Assembly (NCBI GenBank): GCA_900317765.1 | Contig: ONID01000003.1 | Location: 1-54,024, forward strand | DNA: 54,024 bases | Reading direction: 5' to 3' | Source of the DNA: an uncultured Eubacteriales bacterium | Lineage (GTDB): Bacteria; Bacillota; Clostridia; Oscillospirales; Acutalibacteraceae | Part shown: positions 24,415 to 32,798 of the stretch, in pieces | Layout: each line of letters opens with the position of its first letter | Numbering within the stretch: the first letter of the stretch is position 1 | Made by a program: the position numbers and the translations under genes | The notes under the pieces: generated by a model | Databases searched by the model: none | What the model was told of the DNA's origin: nothing | Seen by the model: only the letters and a program-made list of their open reading frames with translations

Positions 24415-24443
24415 TTGACAACAGTAATAAAAAACGATATAAT
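24415..24443 (+). promoter_or_regulatory. Consensus promoter of the DUF1836 gene
   Basis: Perfect TTGACA (24415-24420), 17-bp spacer, perfect TATAAT (24438-24443). The -10 lies inside the left arm of the palindrome at 24429-24475. Confidence 0.85.
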
Positions 24444-24475
24444 CTAATTAAAAGAACCAGATTATATCGTTTTTT
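24429..24475 (+). terminator. 17-bp palindrome: upstream terminator merged with downstream promoter/operator
   Basis: Perfect arms 24429-24445 and 24459-24475 with a 13-nt loop, followed by T-rich sequence. Read from upstream it is a Rho-independent terminator for coaE-SLT. Its left arm contains the -10 of the next promoter, so a transcript started there carries only the right arm and would not fold it. It could also serve as an operator. Confidence 0.7.
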
Positions 24476-24491
24476 ATTTTTGGAGATGGAA

Positions 24492-25088
24492 ATGATGGAA
24501 AACATACATCTATACAGCGACAGCAGGATGATCGATTACGCGAAGACCGTTTCCGGGTTCCGGCTGCCGCGTTGGGAACAGATACCTACCCTTGGACTGT
24601 ACATGGATCAGGTCGTGACAGTGATTGATCAGTCGCTTTCACCGCTCATCGGCTTCTGTGAAGAGGCAATCATCACCCCGTCGATGATCAACAATTATGT
24701 CAAGCTCGGCATCGTCAAAAAACCCGACAAGAAAAAGTACTACCGTGAACACATTGCAAGTCTGATCGTCATCACGATTCTCAAACAGGCTGCGGCTATC
24801 GGAGATATTCGTTTAGGGATCAACACCGCACTGAAAAACGGCGACACACAGAGCAGCTACGACAGCTTCTGCGATTACGTGGAACGCTCGGTCAGAATCG
24901 TTGCGCAGTGCGCCACAAGCACCGATGAAACCGTCAAGATGAATTTCGATTTCAACTCCGAACACGCACTGATCACCATGGCGGTCTGCTCCTTCGCAAC
25001 CACCATTGTCACCGCTAAAATGGTATCCGTCATACGGGAAGACAGCGAAAAACAACCCGCCAAAGTCAGCGAACAGGACAGCAAGTAA
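24492..25088 (+). CDS. DUF1836 family protein, MerR-like DNA-binding candidate
   Basis: A 198-residue protein of the DUF1836 (YxkC/BS_ykrK-like) family found in Firmicutes. Characteristic segments are FRLPRWEQIPTLGLYMDQVV near 20, AIITPSMINNYVKLGIVKKP near 60 and KKKYYREHIASLIVITILKQ near 80, which together look like a winged MerR-type helix-turn-helix. The C-terminal half is helical with no known ligand site. Several in-frame starts compete: ATG 24492 and 24495 are six and nine bases after TGGAG. Its promoter overlaps a 17-bp palindrome, which would suit autoregulation. DegV and an AEC transporter follow, possibly in the same transcript. Confidence 0.85.
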   Translation: MMENIHLYSDSRMIDYAKTVSGFRLPRWEQIPTLGLYMDQVVTVIDQSLSPLIGFCEEAIITPSMINNYVKLGIVKKPDKKKYYREHIASLIVITILKQAAAIGDIRLGINTALKNGDTQSSYDSFCDYVERSVRIVAQCATSTDETVKMNFDFNSEHALITMAVCSFATTIVTAKMVSVIREDSEKQPAKVSEQDSK

Positions 25089-25128
25089 CAACTTTTTTCT
25101 CTAGCATCCAAAGGAGGCTATGCACTTT

Positions 25129-25986
25129 ATGAACAAACAAAAAATCGCAATCATGGCTGACTCGGGCACCGATGTGCCGCCCAATTACCGTAAGAAGTAC
25201 AACATCTACTGGCTGCCGCTGCTCATCAATTATTCCGATGGACAATACCTCGACGGCGTGGACATCCAGCCGCACGAAATGTATGACAGGCTGCCAACCG
25301 AAATTCCCAAAACCTCACTTCCCGACAGAGGAATGGTGACAGACCTTTTTGATCAGATCAAGGCAGACGGCTATGAGAAGGTCCTTGTCGTGACCATTTC
25401 CTCCGGACTCAGCGGAACATTCAATATGGTCCGTCTGGCTGCTGAGGAATACGAAGGGCTGGAAGTTTCCGTGCTCGACACCAGAAACATCTCCATCGGC
25501 TCCGGTTTGATCGCCATCCGAGCCGCTCAGATGGTCAACGACGAGGGCATGGAGTGGAATGAGCTTCTCATCCGCATCAAGCATGAAGTGCCAAAATCCA
25601 AGGTTTTCTTCTGTGTCGATACGCTCAAGTATCTTCAGAAGGGCGGAAGAATCGGTCTTGTCTCGGCAATGCTCGGCATGTCGCTCAGCATAAAGCCCAT
25701 TATCTCCTGCAATCCTGACGGAATCTATTACACTGCCGCAAAGGCGATCGGCAGAGCACGTTCCATTCAGAAGGTGCTCGATCTCGCAAAGGATTTTGCA
25801 TCACAGGCACCGCACAGCGAAATTGCCGTCATGAACGGCTACGCGGAAAAAGACGGCATTGCCACACGGAAACGCGCCGAGGCGTTTATTGTCAACGGCA
25901 TCGTGACAGTCACGGGACAGATTGGCGCCGCACTGGGCGTGCATACAGGTCCCGGACTCATCGGAATAGGCGTGCTGCAAAGATGA
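25129..25986 (+). CDS. DegV family fatty-acid-binding protein
   Basis: DegV proteins bind fatty acids and, in characterised cases, act as FakB partners of a fatty-acid kinase. The 285-residue protein has all the usual marks: KIAIMADSGTDVPPNY at the start, PKTSLPDRGMVTDLF (TSxP loop holding the carboxylate), TISSGLSGTFNM, VLDTRNISIGSGL and VDTLKYLQKGGRIG. No FakA kinase gene is in the window. ATG 25129 is used; an in-frame ATG at 25120 is only two bases from GGAGG and therefore unlikely. Confidence 0.94.
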   Translation: MNKQKIAIMADSGTDVPPNYRKKYNIYWLPLLINYSDGQYLDGVDIQPHEMYDRLPTEIPKTSLPDRGMVTDLFDQIKADGYEKVLVVTISSGLSGTFNMVRLAAEEYEGLEVSVLDTRNISIGSGLIAIRAAQMVNDEGMEWNELLIRIKHEVPKSKVFFCVDTLKYLQKGGRIGLVSAMLGMSLSIKPIISCNPDGIYYTAAKAIGRARSIQKVLDLAKDFASQAPHSEIAVMNGYAEKDGIATRKRAEAFIVNGIVTVTGQIGAALGVHTGPGLIGIGVLQR

Positions 25987-26022
25987 ACCTTTTTATGACA
26001 ATATCTTTTCGGAGGCGTTAAT

Positions 26023-26952
26023 TTGCTGCACAGTTTTTCCATCGTATTCGGACAGGCGCTTTCGCTGTTTATCATGATAGCCGTCGGTTTCGTCATGTAC
26101 AAGGCAAAGCGGGTAACAGATACCGGGGTTTCCCAGATGACCGATCTGCTGCTCTACGCCGTGACGCCATGCGTCGTGTTCAACGCATTCAACCGCCCCT
26201 TTGATCCCGCTACAGCGCGTTCCATCGCTGTCTTTGCAGCTGTCAGCGCGGTATTTATTGCTCTCAGCATTTTTGTGGGAATGCTCCTGTATCGTGGCGG
26301 CAATGCCGATTCCCGTGTTGTCCTGAGATTCTCCACGGTGTTCTCGAACTGCGGGTTCATGGGAATTCCCCTTGCCGGAGCAGTCTGCGGCGAAAAAGGA
26401 ACGCTCTATGCGTCCATCTTTGTGGTGCTTTTCAATGTCTTTCAATGGACATACGGCTTCGCCATGATGTCGGGAGAAAAACTCTCGCTGAAAAAGGCGA
26501 TCATCAATCCCTGCGTACTGGGGCTGCTTGCCGGTCTGCCGGTTTTCCTGCTGTCTGTCAACGTCCCTTCTCCGGTCGAAAACGCGGTTTCAATGCTTGC
26601 GGCGCTCAATTCACCGCTTGCCATGATCGTCATCGGTGCACATCTCGCAAAGGCCGATCTGGTCAGCACGCTCAAAGACATTCGCTGCTACCCTGCGTCC
26701 CTGCTCAGGCTGATTCTTCTTCCCGCTGCCATTATGTCGGCAGTAGTCGCTCTGCCGCTGCCTGACAGTTACCAGAAGCTCACCCTCGCAGTGATGTTCG
26801 GCGCACCGGTTGCCGCTTCATGCGCCCTGTTTGCCACCAAATTCAAACGTGACTCCGAGCTTGCCAGCCGCCTTGTCGCTATGTCCACCCTCTTTTCCAT
26901 GCTGACCCTTCCGCTGATTGTCTCCGTCGTCAGTTTAGCTGTCGGCAAGTAG
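26023..26952 (+). CDS. AEC (auxin efflux carrier) family transporter
   Basis: A 309-residue integral membrane protein with about ten hydrophobic segments in the two halves typical of the AEC family, for example QALSLFIMIAVGFVMYKAKR, VFSNCGFMGIPLAGAVCGEK and the second-half FGAPVAASCALFATKF. The FSNCGFMGIPL and APVAASC motifs are the conserved crossover regions. Bacterial members export or import organic acids such as malate; the substrate here cannot be inferred. TTG 26023 lies seven bases after GGAGG. A terminator follows. Confidence 0.92.
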   Translation: MLHSFSIVFGQALSLFIMIAVGFVMYKAKRVTDTGVSQMTDLLLYAVTPCVVFNAFNRPFDPATARSIAVFAAVSAVFIALSIFVGMLLYRGGNADSRVVLRFSTVFSNCGFMGIPLAGAVCGEKGTLYASIFVVLFNVFQWTYGFAMMSGEKLSLKKAIINPCVLGLLAGLPVFLLSVNVPSPVENAVSMLAALNSPLAMIVIGAHLAKADLVSTLKDIRCYPASLLRLILLPAAIMSAVVALPLPDSYQKLTLAVMFGAPVAASCALFATKFKRDSELASRLVAMSTLFSMLTLPLIVSVVSLAVGK

Positions 26953-26989
26953 TCTGTCAGCAAAAGGTCGGTCTGTTGGCTAAAAAAAC

Positions 26990-27028
26990 AAAGTGTACTG
27001 TCCTATCGAAGCCGCAGTACACTTTTTT
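26990..27028 (+). terminator. Rho-independent terminator
   Basis: An 11-bp perfect stem AAAGTGTACTG (26990-27000) with CAGTACACTTT (27015-27025), then T-rich sequence; placed between the convergent AEC and nagA genes and probably bidirectional. Confidence 0.85.
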
Positions 27029-27044
27029 ATTTTGTCGATGACTG

Positions 27045-28172
27045 TCATGTTCCCGCCGCATCGGCACCGCGCAGCAGGTCTGCGCTGAAAACCGTCAGTC
27101 TCGCAGATTTTCCCACTTCGATGGTTCCGAAGGAACCGTCGATTCCGAGTGCGCGGGCGGGATTGATCGTCACGGCACGCAGGGCGTCGAGAGGCGGTAG
27201 CCCATATTCCACCGCTTTTTGAAAGGCGGTGCGAATGTCAGTGACCGAACCGGCAAGAAAGCCGTTGGACAGGCGTGCTTCGCTGCCCTTTACCGTGACG
27301 CATTGCGTCCCGAGACGGAATGTTCCTTCGCCAAGACCCGTTGCCGCCATTCCGTCAGAAACGATAATGAGCCTGTTTTCTCCGATCATCTTGAAAGTCA
27401 GCCGGATAACAGCCGGATGAATGTGTATCCCGTCGCAGATGAGTTCACAGAAACAGTCGCTTTCCAACAGCGCTGCCGCACAGCCTGGCGCACGACGGGT
27501 GACGTCATTCATGGCGTTGTACAGATGCGTGGCATTGGTGATTCCTGCTTTAACGGCGCGCACGCCGGTTTCGTAGTCCGCTGCCGTATGGGCAGCCGAG
27601 ACCCGGCAGAATCCGGCAGCTTCGCGGATGAATTGCTCCGCCCCATCCGCCTCCGGTGCTACGCAGGCTATCCGGATGTGCTCGCCGCTTCGTCTGTGAA
27701 GCTCCCGCAGCTTGTCACTGTCAGGCGGAATGATGTATTCCTCCGGCTGGGCGGCACATTTGGCAGCCGAGAGGAAAGGCCCCTCAAGATAGACTCCCGC
27801 AAGCGCAGCACCGCTCAGGGGATTCAGCGAAGCTGCCCGGTAGCGCTCCATCAGGCGGCACAGTTCTTCATACGGCATGGTCATGGCAGCAGGCGCAAAA
27901 GCAGCCACTCCGCGGGAATGAAGATACCGGCTCATAACATCCAGACAAGAGCAAGTGTCATCTTCGGAACTGAAATCCACACCCTTGCATCCGTGAATGT
28001 GCATGTCCACCAATCCCGGGCAAAGCACATCGCCGTGCAGATCAATTTCTCCCTCACCGTCCGACACCGCTCCGGGAGGAAGAATGTCCGTAATGATCCC
28101 CTTTGACACGCGAACGTCGGCCTCTCTGACTGTAAAATTCCGAGTGACGATATATCCGTTCTTGTAAAGCAT
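27045..28172 (-). CDS. nagA: N-acetylglucosamine-6-phosphate deacetylase
   Basis: Deacetylates GlcNAc-6-P in amino-sugar use and cell-wall recycling. The 375 residues follow the amidohydrolase plan: CPGLVDMHIHGCKGVDF near 52, AGVYLEGPFLSAAK near 125 with the metal Glu, VSAAHTAADYETG and TNATHLYNAMNDV with metal His residues, CDGIHIHPAVIRL, and IIVSDGMAATG with the catalytic Asp. The segment after LEGPF reads KCAAQ rather than the usual KGAH or KGAQ, a mild variation. ATG 28172 has AAGGAG nine bases upstream. No nagB or PTS gene is adjacent. Confidence 0.93.
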   Translation of the reverse strand: MLYKNGYIVTRNFTVREADVRVSKGIITDILPPGAVSDGEGEIDLHGDVLCPGLVDMHIHGCKGVDFSSEDDTCSCLDVMSRYLHSRGVAAFAPAAMTMPYEELCRLMERYRAASLNPLSGAALAGVYLEGPFLSAAKCAAQPEEYIIPPDSDKLRELHRRSGEHIRIACVAPEADGAEQFIREAAGFCRVSAAHTAADYETGVRAVKAGITNATHLYNAMNDVTRRAPGCAAALLESDCFCELICDGIHIHPAVIRLTFKMIGENRLIIVSDGMAATGLGEGTFRLGTQCVTVKGSEARLSNGFLAGSVTDIRTAFQKAVEYGLPPLDALRAVTINPARALGIDGSFGTIEVGKSARLTVFSADLLRGADAAGT

Positions 28173-28390
28173 ATTTTGAAACTCCTTTTTCCGCGCAGAT
28201 AATAGTGTAAATCTTCGGTCATTCTTTTCCGCATGAAATAATTATATCATCTGCCGGACAAATAATCAACGCAAATCCGACTGCCTGAGAAATGAAATAT
28301 ATTCTTTATTGTATTTTTCATAATGTGTTAATAAATATATGTTAGATTAATTCTGTATAATTATGCAATGTTGATACGGAGGTAGTTCTT

Positions 28391-30073
28391 TTGGACAAAA
28401 ACGACCGTAATAATTCGGATAACACACGTCAGAGGCAGAGTTTTCACAGAAACCCGCAGCGTCCGCCTGCACCTGACTATCGCAGCAGACAGCGGGACAA
28501 TTCACCTTTTGAGCGCGCAGGTGAACGTCCCGTCCGACAGGATGGCACTTCCCGCATGAATCCGCGTCAGGGACAGAATGCCCGTACCACCGAAAGGCAG
28601 TTCGACCTTCCCAACCGGTACCAGCAGCGCATGGATCCCCGTGAAGCCATCCTGAACGAGGAACTCAATGATAAAAGCAGATTTTCAAGGGATCCCGGAT
28701 TAGCTGGCAGACAAACCCCGCAGGGACGTCAGCGGGACAGCAGAACCACCGGAAGAGAGGACTGGCAGCGTGAACCCGGCAACTACTCCCGCCGGAACGA
28801 CGGTCAGAGGGCTCCTCGCCGATTTGATTCACGTGATTCCGGAAGAGGAAGCTCACAGAACATGCAGGAAAACCAGCGCGACCGACGCAGGTCTGAAACG
28901 CTGGACACACGTCAGGACTTCCAGAACCCACGCGACAATCGCAGACCCGATTCCCGGAACTCCGCAAGGCAGAACGGGCAAAACGACCGCCGCGACCGTG
29001 CGGGCAATCCTTCGAGAAGTCTCCACGACGACGATTTCTACAGCACGCCAAGAGCTTCCGATCCAAGAAGACGCGATGACAGATCGACCAGATACGAAGG
29101 CATGGGCGAGGGCAGCATAGACCTGGGCACATTCGACATCAATTACAAGGGTGACAGCAACACCTCCCGCGGCTTCAAATCCCCTGCCGTTTCCTCTTCG
29201 CTGCTCGGAAAGCCCATGATACTGGGAGTTTTCGCCGTTTCAGCGGCGCTGATCACCATCGTTATTTTCGCTGTGGTTGCAAGGGGCAACAAGCCTAAGA
29301 CAACTGACGACACCGGAACAGAATCGAAATATGAATACAAGATTCCAGACACAGTAACCATCGGCGGCACCGTCATTAATACCGACGCCGATTACATAGA
29401 ACTCGCCGAAATGAACCTCACTGATATCAAGGATCTCTCCCATTGCTATCTTGTAAACAGTCTGTTCATCAACGGAAACAGCATCAGCGACATCTCTCCG
29501 ATCAGCGACTGCATCTCGCTCAAGACAATCGATGCGAATTCCAATCAGATTTCCGACATTTCGGCACTCAAAAACCTCAATCAGCTCGAGGACATCGATG
29601 TCAGCGCCAATCAGGTCACTGACCTCTCTCCCCTTTCCAATCTCAAAAACCTGGAAAGACTCAGCGCAGACAAAAATCAGATTTCCGATCTCACTCCTCT
29701 TGCCGATTGTTCTTCGCTGCGGCAGCTGATTGTTTCGGACAACAGCATTACCGACCTGCTGCCCATCGCAGGTCTCAGCAATCTCACAACCCTGGAATCC
29801 GCCAACAATCAGATATCCGACATTTCCCCGCTCGGCACACTGACGAATATCTCTACTCTCAATCTGAGCGGAAACAAGATTTCCGACATTAAGTCACTCA
29901 AAAAACTATCCTCCCTGACCATGCTTGACTTGAGCGGCAACCCAATCAGCGACGTTTCCGCATTGAGCGGTCTCAAAGGGCTGCTGGAACTGAATCTCAC
30001 TGACACAAAGGTTTCCAAAGAAGACTTCGCACAGCTTCAAAAGGACCTCTCGGGATGCACTATCAGAAAATAA
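28391..30073 (+). CDS. Transmembrane leucine-rich-repeat protein with Arg-rich cytoplasmic region
   Basis: A 560-residue protein predicted to be type II. Residues 1-270 are disordered and rich in Arg, Gln, Asp, Asn and Pro (such as RQRQSFHRNPQRPP), with no signal peptide. One membrane helix lies near 276-300 (ILGVFAVSAALITIVIFAVV). The outer part has about nine internalin-type 22-residue repeats, for example SLFINGNSISDISPISDC and TLNLSGNKISDIKSLKKL, with consensus L-x-x-N-x-I-S-D-I-S-x-L. TTG 28391 is eight bases after GGAGG. Leucine-rich repeats bind proteins; the long basic tail might contact nucleic acid or membrane phospholipids. Function unknown. Confidence 0.85.
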   Translation: MDKNDRNNSDNTRQRQSFHRNPQRPPAPDYRSRQRDNSPFERAGERPVRQDGTSRMNPRQGQNARTTERQFDLPNRYQQRMDPREAILNEELNDKSRFSRDPGLAGRQTPQGRQRDSRTTGREDWQREPGNYSRRNDGQRAPRRFDSRDSGRGSSQNMQENQRDRRRSETLDTRQDFQNPRDNRRPDSRNSARQNGQNDRRDRAGNPSRSLHDDDFYSTPRASDPRRRDDRSTRYEGMGEGSIDLGTFDINYKGDSNTSRGFKSPAVSSSLLGKPMILGVFAVSAALITIVIFAVVARGNKPKTTDDTGTESKYEYKIPDTVTIGGTVINTDADYIELAEMNLTDIKDLSHCYLVNSLFINGNSISDISPISDCISLKTIDANSNQISDISALKNLNQLEDIDVSANQVTDLSPLSNLKNLERLSADKNQISDLTPLADCSSLRQLIVSDNSITDLLPIAGLSNLTTLESANNQISDISPLGTLTNISTLNLSGNKISDIKSLKKLSSLTMLDLSGNPISDVSALSGLKGLLELNLTDTKVSKEDFAQLQKDLSGCTIRK

Positions 30074-30107
30074 CTATGAGAATTGTCGTAAAAAGTATAT
30101 TTTACCG

Positions 30108-30136
30108 TTGACAGTGGGAGATTTTTGTAATATAAT
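30108..30136 (+). promoter_or_regulatory. Consensus promoter of purA
   Basis: Perfect TTGACA (30108-30113), 17-bp spacer, perfect TATAAT (30131-30136); leader about 70 nt. Confidence 0.85.
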
Positions 30137-30211
30137 ATCTTAGTTGCAGAAAAGCACTTTGTTGATTCTGCACATTGATCCACTAATCTAATAAATTGGA
30201 GATGAGCGTGA

Positions 30212-31489
30212 TTGGTTAAAGCTATAGTCGGAGCTAACTGGGGTGACGAGGGCAAGGGCAAGATCACTGATATGCTTGCAGCCGAGTCGGACGTCGTGAT
30301 TCGCTTTCAGGGCGGTGCCAACGCAGGACATACTATCATCAATGAATACGGCAGGTTTGCACTTCATCTGCTGCCGTCGGGCGTATGCCATCAGCATACC
30401 GTCAATATTATCGGAAACGGCGTCGCTCTCGATCTGCTGAAATTTGAAAAGGAGCTTGCTGCTGTCGTAGAGCAAGGTGTTCCCACTCCCAAAATTCTGA
30501 TTTCCGAACGCGCACAGCTCATTATGCCTTATCATGTGCTGTTTGATGTATACGAGGAGGAACGCTTAGGCGGTGAAGCATTTGGCTCCACCAAGTCGGG
30601 CATTGCTCCCTTCTATTCGGATAAATATTCCAAAATAGGCTTCCAGGTCAATGAGCTTTTCGCCGATGAGGAGTATCTGAAGGCCAAGGTCAAGAAGGTT
30701 CTGGGCGTCAAGAACACCCTGATCAAGCACCTCTACGGCAAGCCGGAAATTCCGGAGCAGGAGATTTTCGACTACCTCATGCGCTGCAAGGAAATAGTGA
30801 CACCTTACGTGGCCAATACATTTGAGTTTTTACAGAAGGCTGTACGCGAGGATAAGAACATTCTGCTGGAAGGGCAGCTCGGTTCTCTGAAGGACACTGA
30901 CTTCGGCATTTACCCGATGGTCACTTCCTCCTCCACCCTTGCGGGCTACGGGGCTGTCGGCGCAGGTATCCCCGCCAGAGCCATCAGCGAGGTTATCACC
31001 GTGACCAAGGCGTATTCCAGTGCGGTTGGCGCCGGCGAATTCGTCAGCGAGATATTCGGCGACGAAGCCGATGAACTGCGCAGACGCGGCGGAGACAAGG
31101 GCGAATTCGGCGCCACCACAGGCAGACCGCGCCGCGTGGGTTGGTTCGACTGCGTTGCCACACGCTACGGCTGCATGGCGCAGGGTACCACCAAGGTTGC
31201 CATGACCTGTCTCGACGTGCTGGGCTATCTCGATGAAATTCCCGTATGCGTCGGTTACGAGATTGACGGCAAGATCACGCACGAATTCCCCGTCACACAT
31301 CTTCTGGCCAGGGCAAAGCCTGTGCTTCAGACTCTTCCCGGTTGGAAAACCAATGTGCGGGGCATCAAGTCCTACGACGAACTTCCCGAAAACTGCCGCA
31401 ACTACATTGAGTTCATCGAGGGACAAATCGGTTTCCCCATCGACATCGTTTCCAACGGTCCCGGCAGAGACGAAGTGATCTACAGATAA
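30212..31489 (+). CDS. purA: Adenylosuccinate synthetase
   Basis: First committed step from IMP to AMP: joins aspartate to IMP using GTP. The 425 residues begin MVKAIVGANWGDEGKGKITD with the P-loop at about 10-16 and catalytic Asp near 13, then GGANAGHTI with the catalytic His near 41, FGATTGRPRRVGWFD and GYEIDGK. Two central loops differ from the common PurA (FGSTKSGIAPFYSDK and EGQLGSLKDTDFGIYPMVTS instead of TTxKGIGP and EGAQGTLLD), a variant I associate with Clostridia. TTG 30212 is used, with GGAG about ten bases upstream. Monocistronic with its own promoter and terminator. Confidence 0.95.
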   Translation: MVKAIVGANWGDEGKGKITDMLAAESDVVIRFQGGANAGHTIINEYGRFALHLLPSGVCHQHTVNIIGNGVALDLLKFEKELAAVVEQGVPTPKILISERAQLIMPYHVLFDVYEEERLGGEAFGSTKSGIAPFYSDKYSKIGFQVNELFADEEYLKAKVKKVLGVKNTLIKHLYGKPEIPEQEIFDYLMRCKEIVTPYVANTFEFLQKAVREDKNILLEGQLGSLKDTDFGIYPMVTSSSTLAGYGAVGAGIPARAISEVITVTKAYSSAVGAGEFVSEIFGDEADELRRRGGDKGEFGATTGRPRRVGWFDCVATRYGCMAQGTTKVAMTCLDVLGYLDEIPVCVGYEIDGKITHEFPVTHLLARAKPVLQTLPGWKTNVRGIKSYDELPENCRNYIEFIEGQIGFPIDIVSNGPGRDEVIYR

Positions 31490-31521
31490 CGAGCTACGCA
31501 ACCGAAACTGAAAATAATATT

Positions 31522-31564
31522 AAAAAGGTGTACTTCACAGCAATAGGAAGTACACCTTTTTTTC
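31522..31564 (+). terminator. Rho-independent terminator of purA
   Basis: A 15-bp stem AAAAAGGTGTACTTC with GAAGTACACCTTTTT, 10-nt loop and T tail. A small GCGCC/GGCGC hairpin follows at 31566-31579. Confidence 0.9.
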
Positions 31565-31621
31565 TGCGCCGAAAGGCGCTCATTGATTATGATTTATTCA
31601 GGTTTCTTTGTATGCAGCGTT

Positions 31622-32671
31622 TCAGTCGTCGATGCCGAGCAGTGCGACGCGCTCGATCTCGGGACGTATGGAGAGAAATACGTTGACGATTTCGGGGTCA
31701 AAGTGACCGCCGCTGCCCTTCTTAATGATTTCAAACGCCTGATCAAAGGACATCTGCTGCTTGTAACTGCGCTTGCTGACAAGCGCGTCGAATACGTCGG
31801 CTACCGCAAGCACACGGGCACAGAACGGGATCTTGATTCCTTTCAGTCCGTAGGGATAGCCCTTGCCATTCCACCACTCATGATGATAGGCTGCCATGTC
31901 CTTGCCGAGCAGCAGGTAGTAGTTGTCATCAATCTGCTTGGCACATTCCTCAAGGATCTTGGCTCCCTCGATGGTATGGGTCTTCATCAGTTCGAATTCT
32001 TCTTCGGTGAGATCGCCCTGTTTTTTCAGCACGGAATCGGGAATCTTGATTTTTCCTATATCATGCAGCGGAGCTGCAAGCGTGATGCTGGTGACGTAGC
32101 GATCATCAAGAAATTCGGTATACATGCCCTCGTCACGCATTTTGCGCACAAGCGTCTCGACGATTGCACTGACCCGGTGAACGTGGATTCCCGTGACCTC
32201 GTCGCGGGTGTCTATCATGTTGGCAAGAACCATGATGATCTGAGACTTCATCTTTTCCAGCTGTGCCCGCTTCTTTTCATTGTCCAGTTCCAGCCTCATG
32301 CGGTAATCCTCTAATTCAATGGCACGGGCAATGCGGGATTTCATGACCTGAGGGACAAAGGGCTTGCCGATAAAATCAACGGCTCCCATCTCCAGACACT
32401 CCACTTCGGTCTGCGGGTTATTCTCCACAGTCAGAACGATGATGGGTATCTCGCACCACTTCTCATTTCCCTTAATCTTTTTCATGGTCTGCTTGCCGTC
32501 CATATCCGGCATGTTCAGATCGAGAAGAATAAGATCAGGTATGTCACGCTCCAAATATTTAAGCGCCTGATAGCCCGAAATAACGGCAATAACCGAGTAT
32601 TCATCCCCTATCGCCTGCTTCGCCATGGCAAGCGTCGTCTTATTGTCATCAATTACGAGAATTTTTTTCAT
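31622..32671 (-). CDS. Response regulator with HD-GYP cyclic-di-GMP phosphodiesterase domain
   Basis: A 349-residue signalling protein. Residues 1-120 form a receiver domain (VIDDN at 6-10, phosphoacceptor Asp51 in LILLDLNMPDMDG, Lys103 in IGKPF). After a coiled linker, residues 140-340 are an HD-GYP domain: HVHRVSAIV, the HD pair at 203-204 in APLHDIGKIKIPDSVL, HTIEGAKIL, HHEWWNGKGYPYGLKG with GYP at 271-273, and ADVFDAL. Such domains hydrolyse cyclic di-GMP or related dinucleotides, so the output is probably second-messenger control. GGAG precedes ATG 32671. It lies 128 bp downstream of the hybrid kinase gene on the same strand and is its likely partner. Confidence 0.94.
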   Translation of the reverse strand: MKKILVIDDNKTTLAMAKQAIGDEYSVIAVISGYQALKYLERDIPDLILLDLNMPDMDGKQTMKKIKGNEKWCEIPIIVLTVENNPQTEVECLEMGAVDFIGKPFVPQVMKSRIARAIELEDYRMRLELDNEKKRAQLEKMKSQIIMVLANMIDTRDEVTGIHVHRVSAIVETLVRKMRDEGMYTEFLDDRYVTSITLAAPLHDIGKIKIPDSVLKKQGDLTEEEFELMKTHTIEGAKILEECAKQIDDNYYLLLGKDMAAYHHEWWNGKGYPYGLKGIKIPFCARVLAVADVFDALVSKRSYKQQMSFDQAFEIIKKGSGGHFDPEIVNVFLSIRPEIERVALLGIDD

Positions 32672-32798
32672 CTCAGCTTTTCTCCTTCATATAGAGCAAA
32701 TCAGGTGTCACAGAATTTACATGAAATATTATATACATGTATTGTTAACATGTTGTTAAAACGCTTATACAAATTGGAAAATAACTATTGTACAGTTT

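Noticed and set aside
27219..28106. 295-codon frame antisense to nagA
   Set aside because: Antisense shadow without a ribosome binding site; NagA motifs are on the minus strand.
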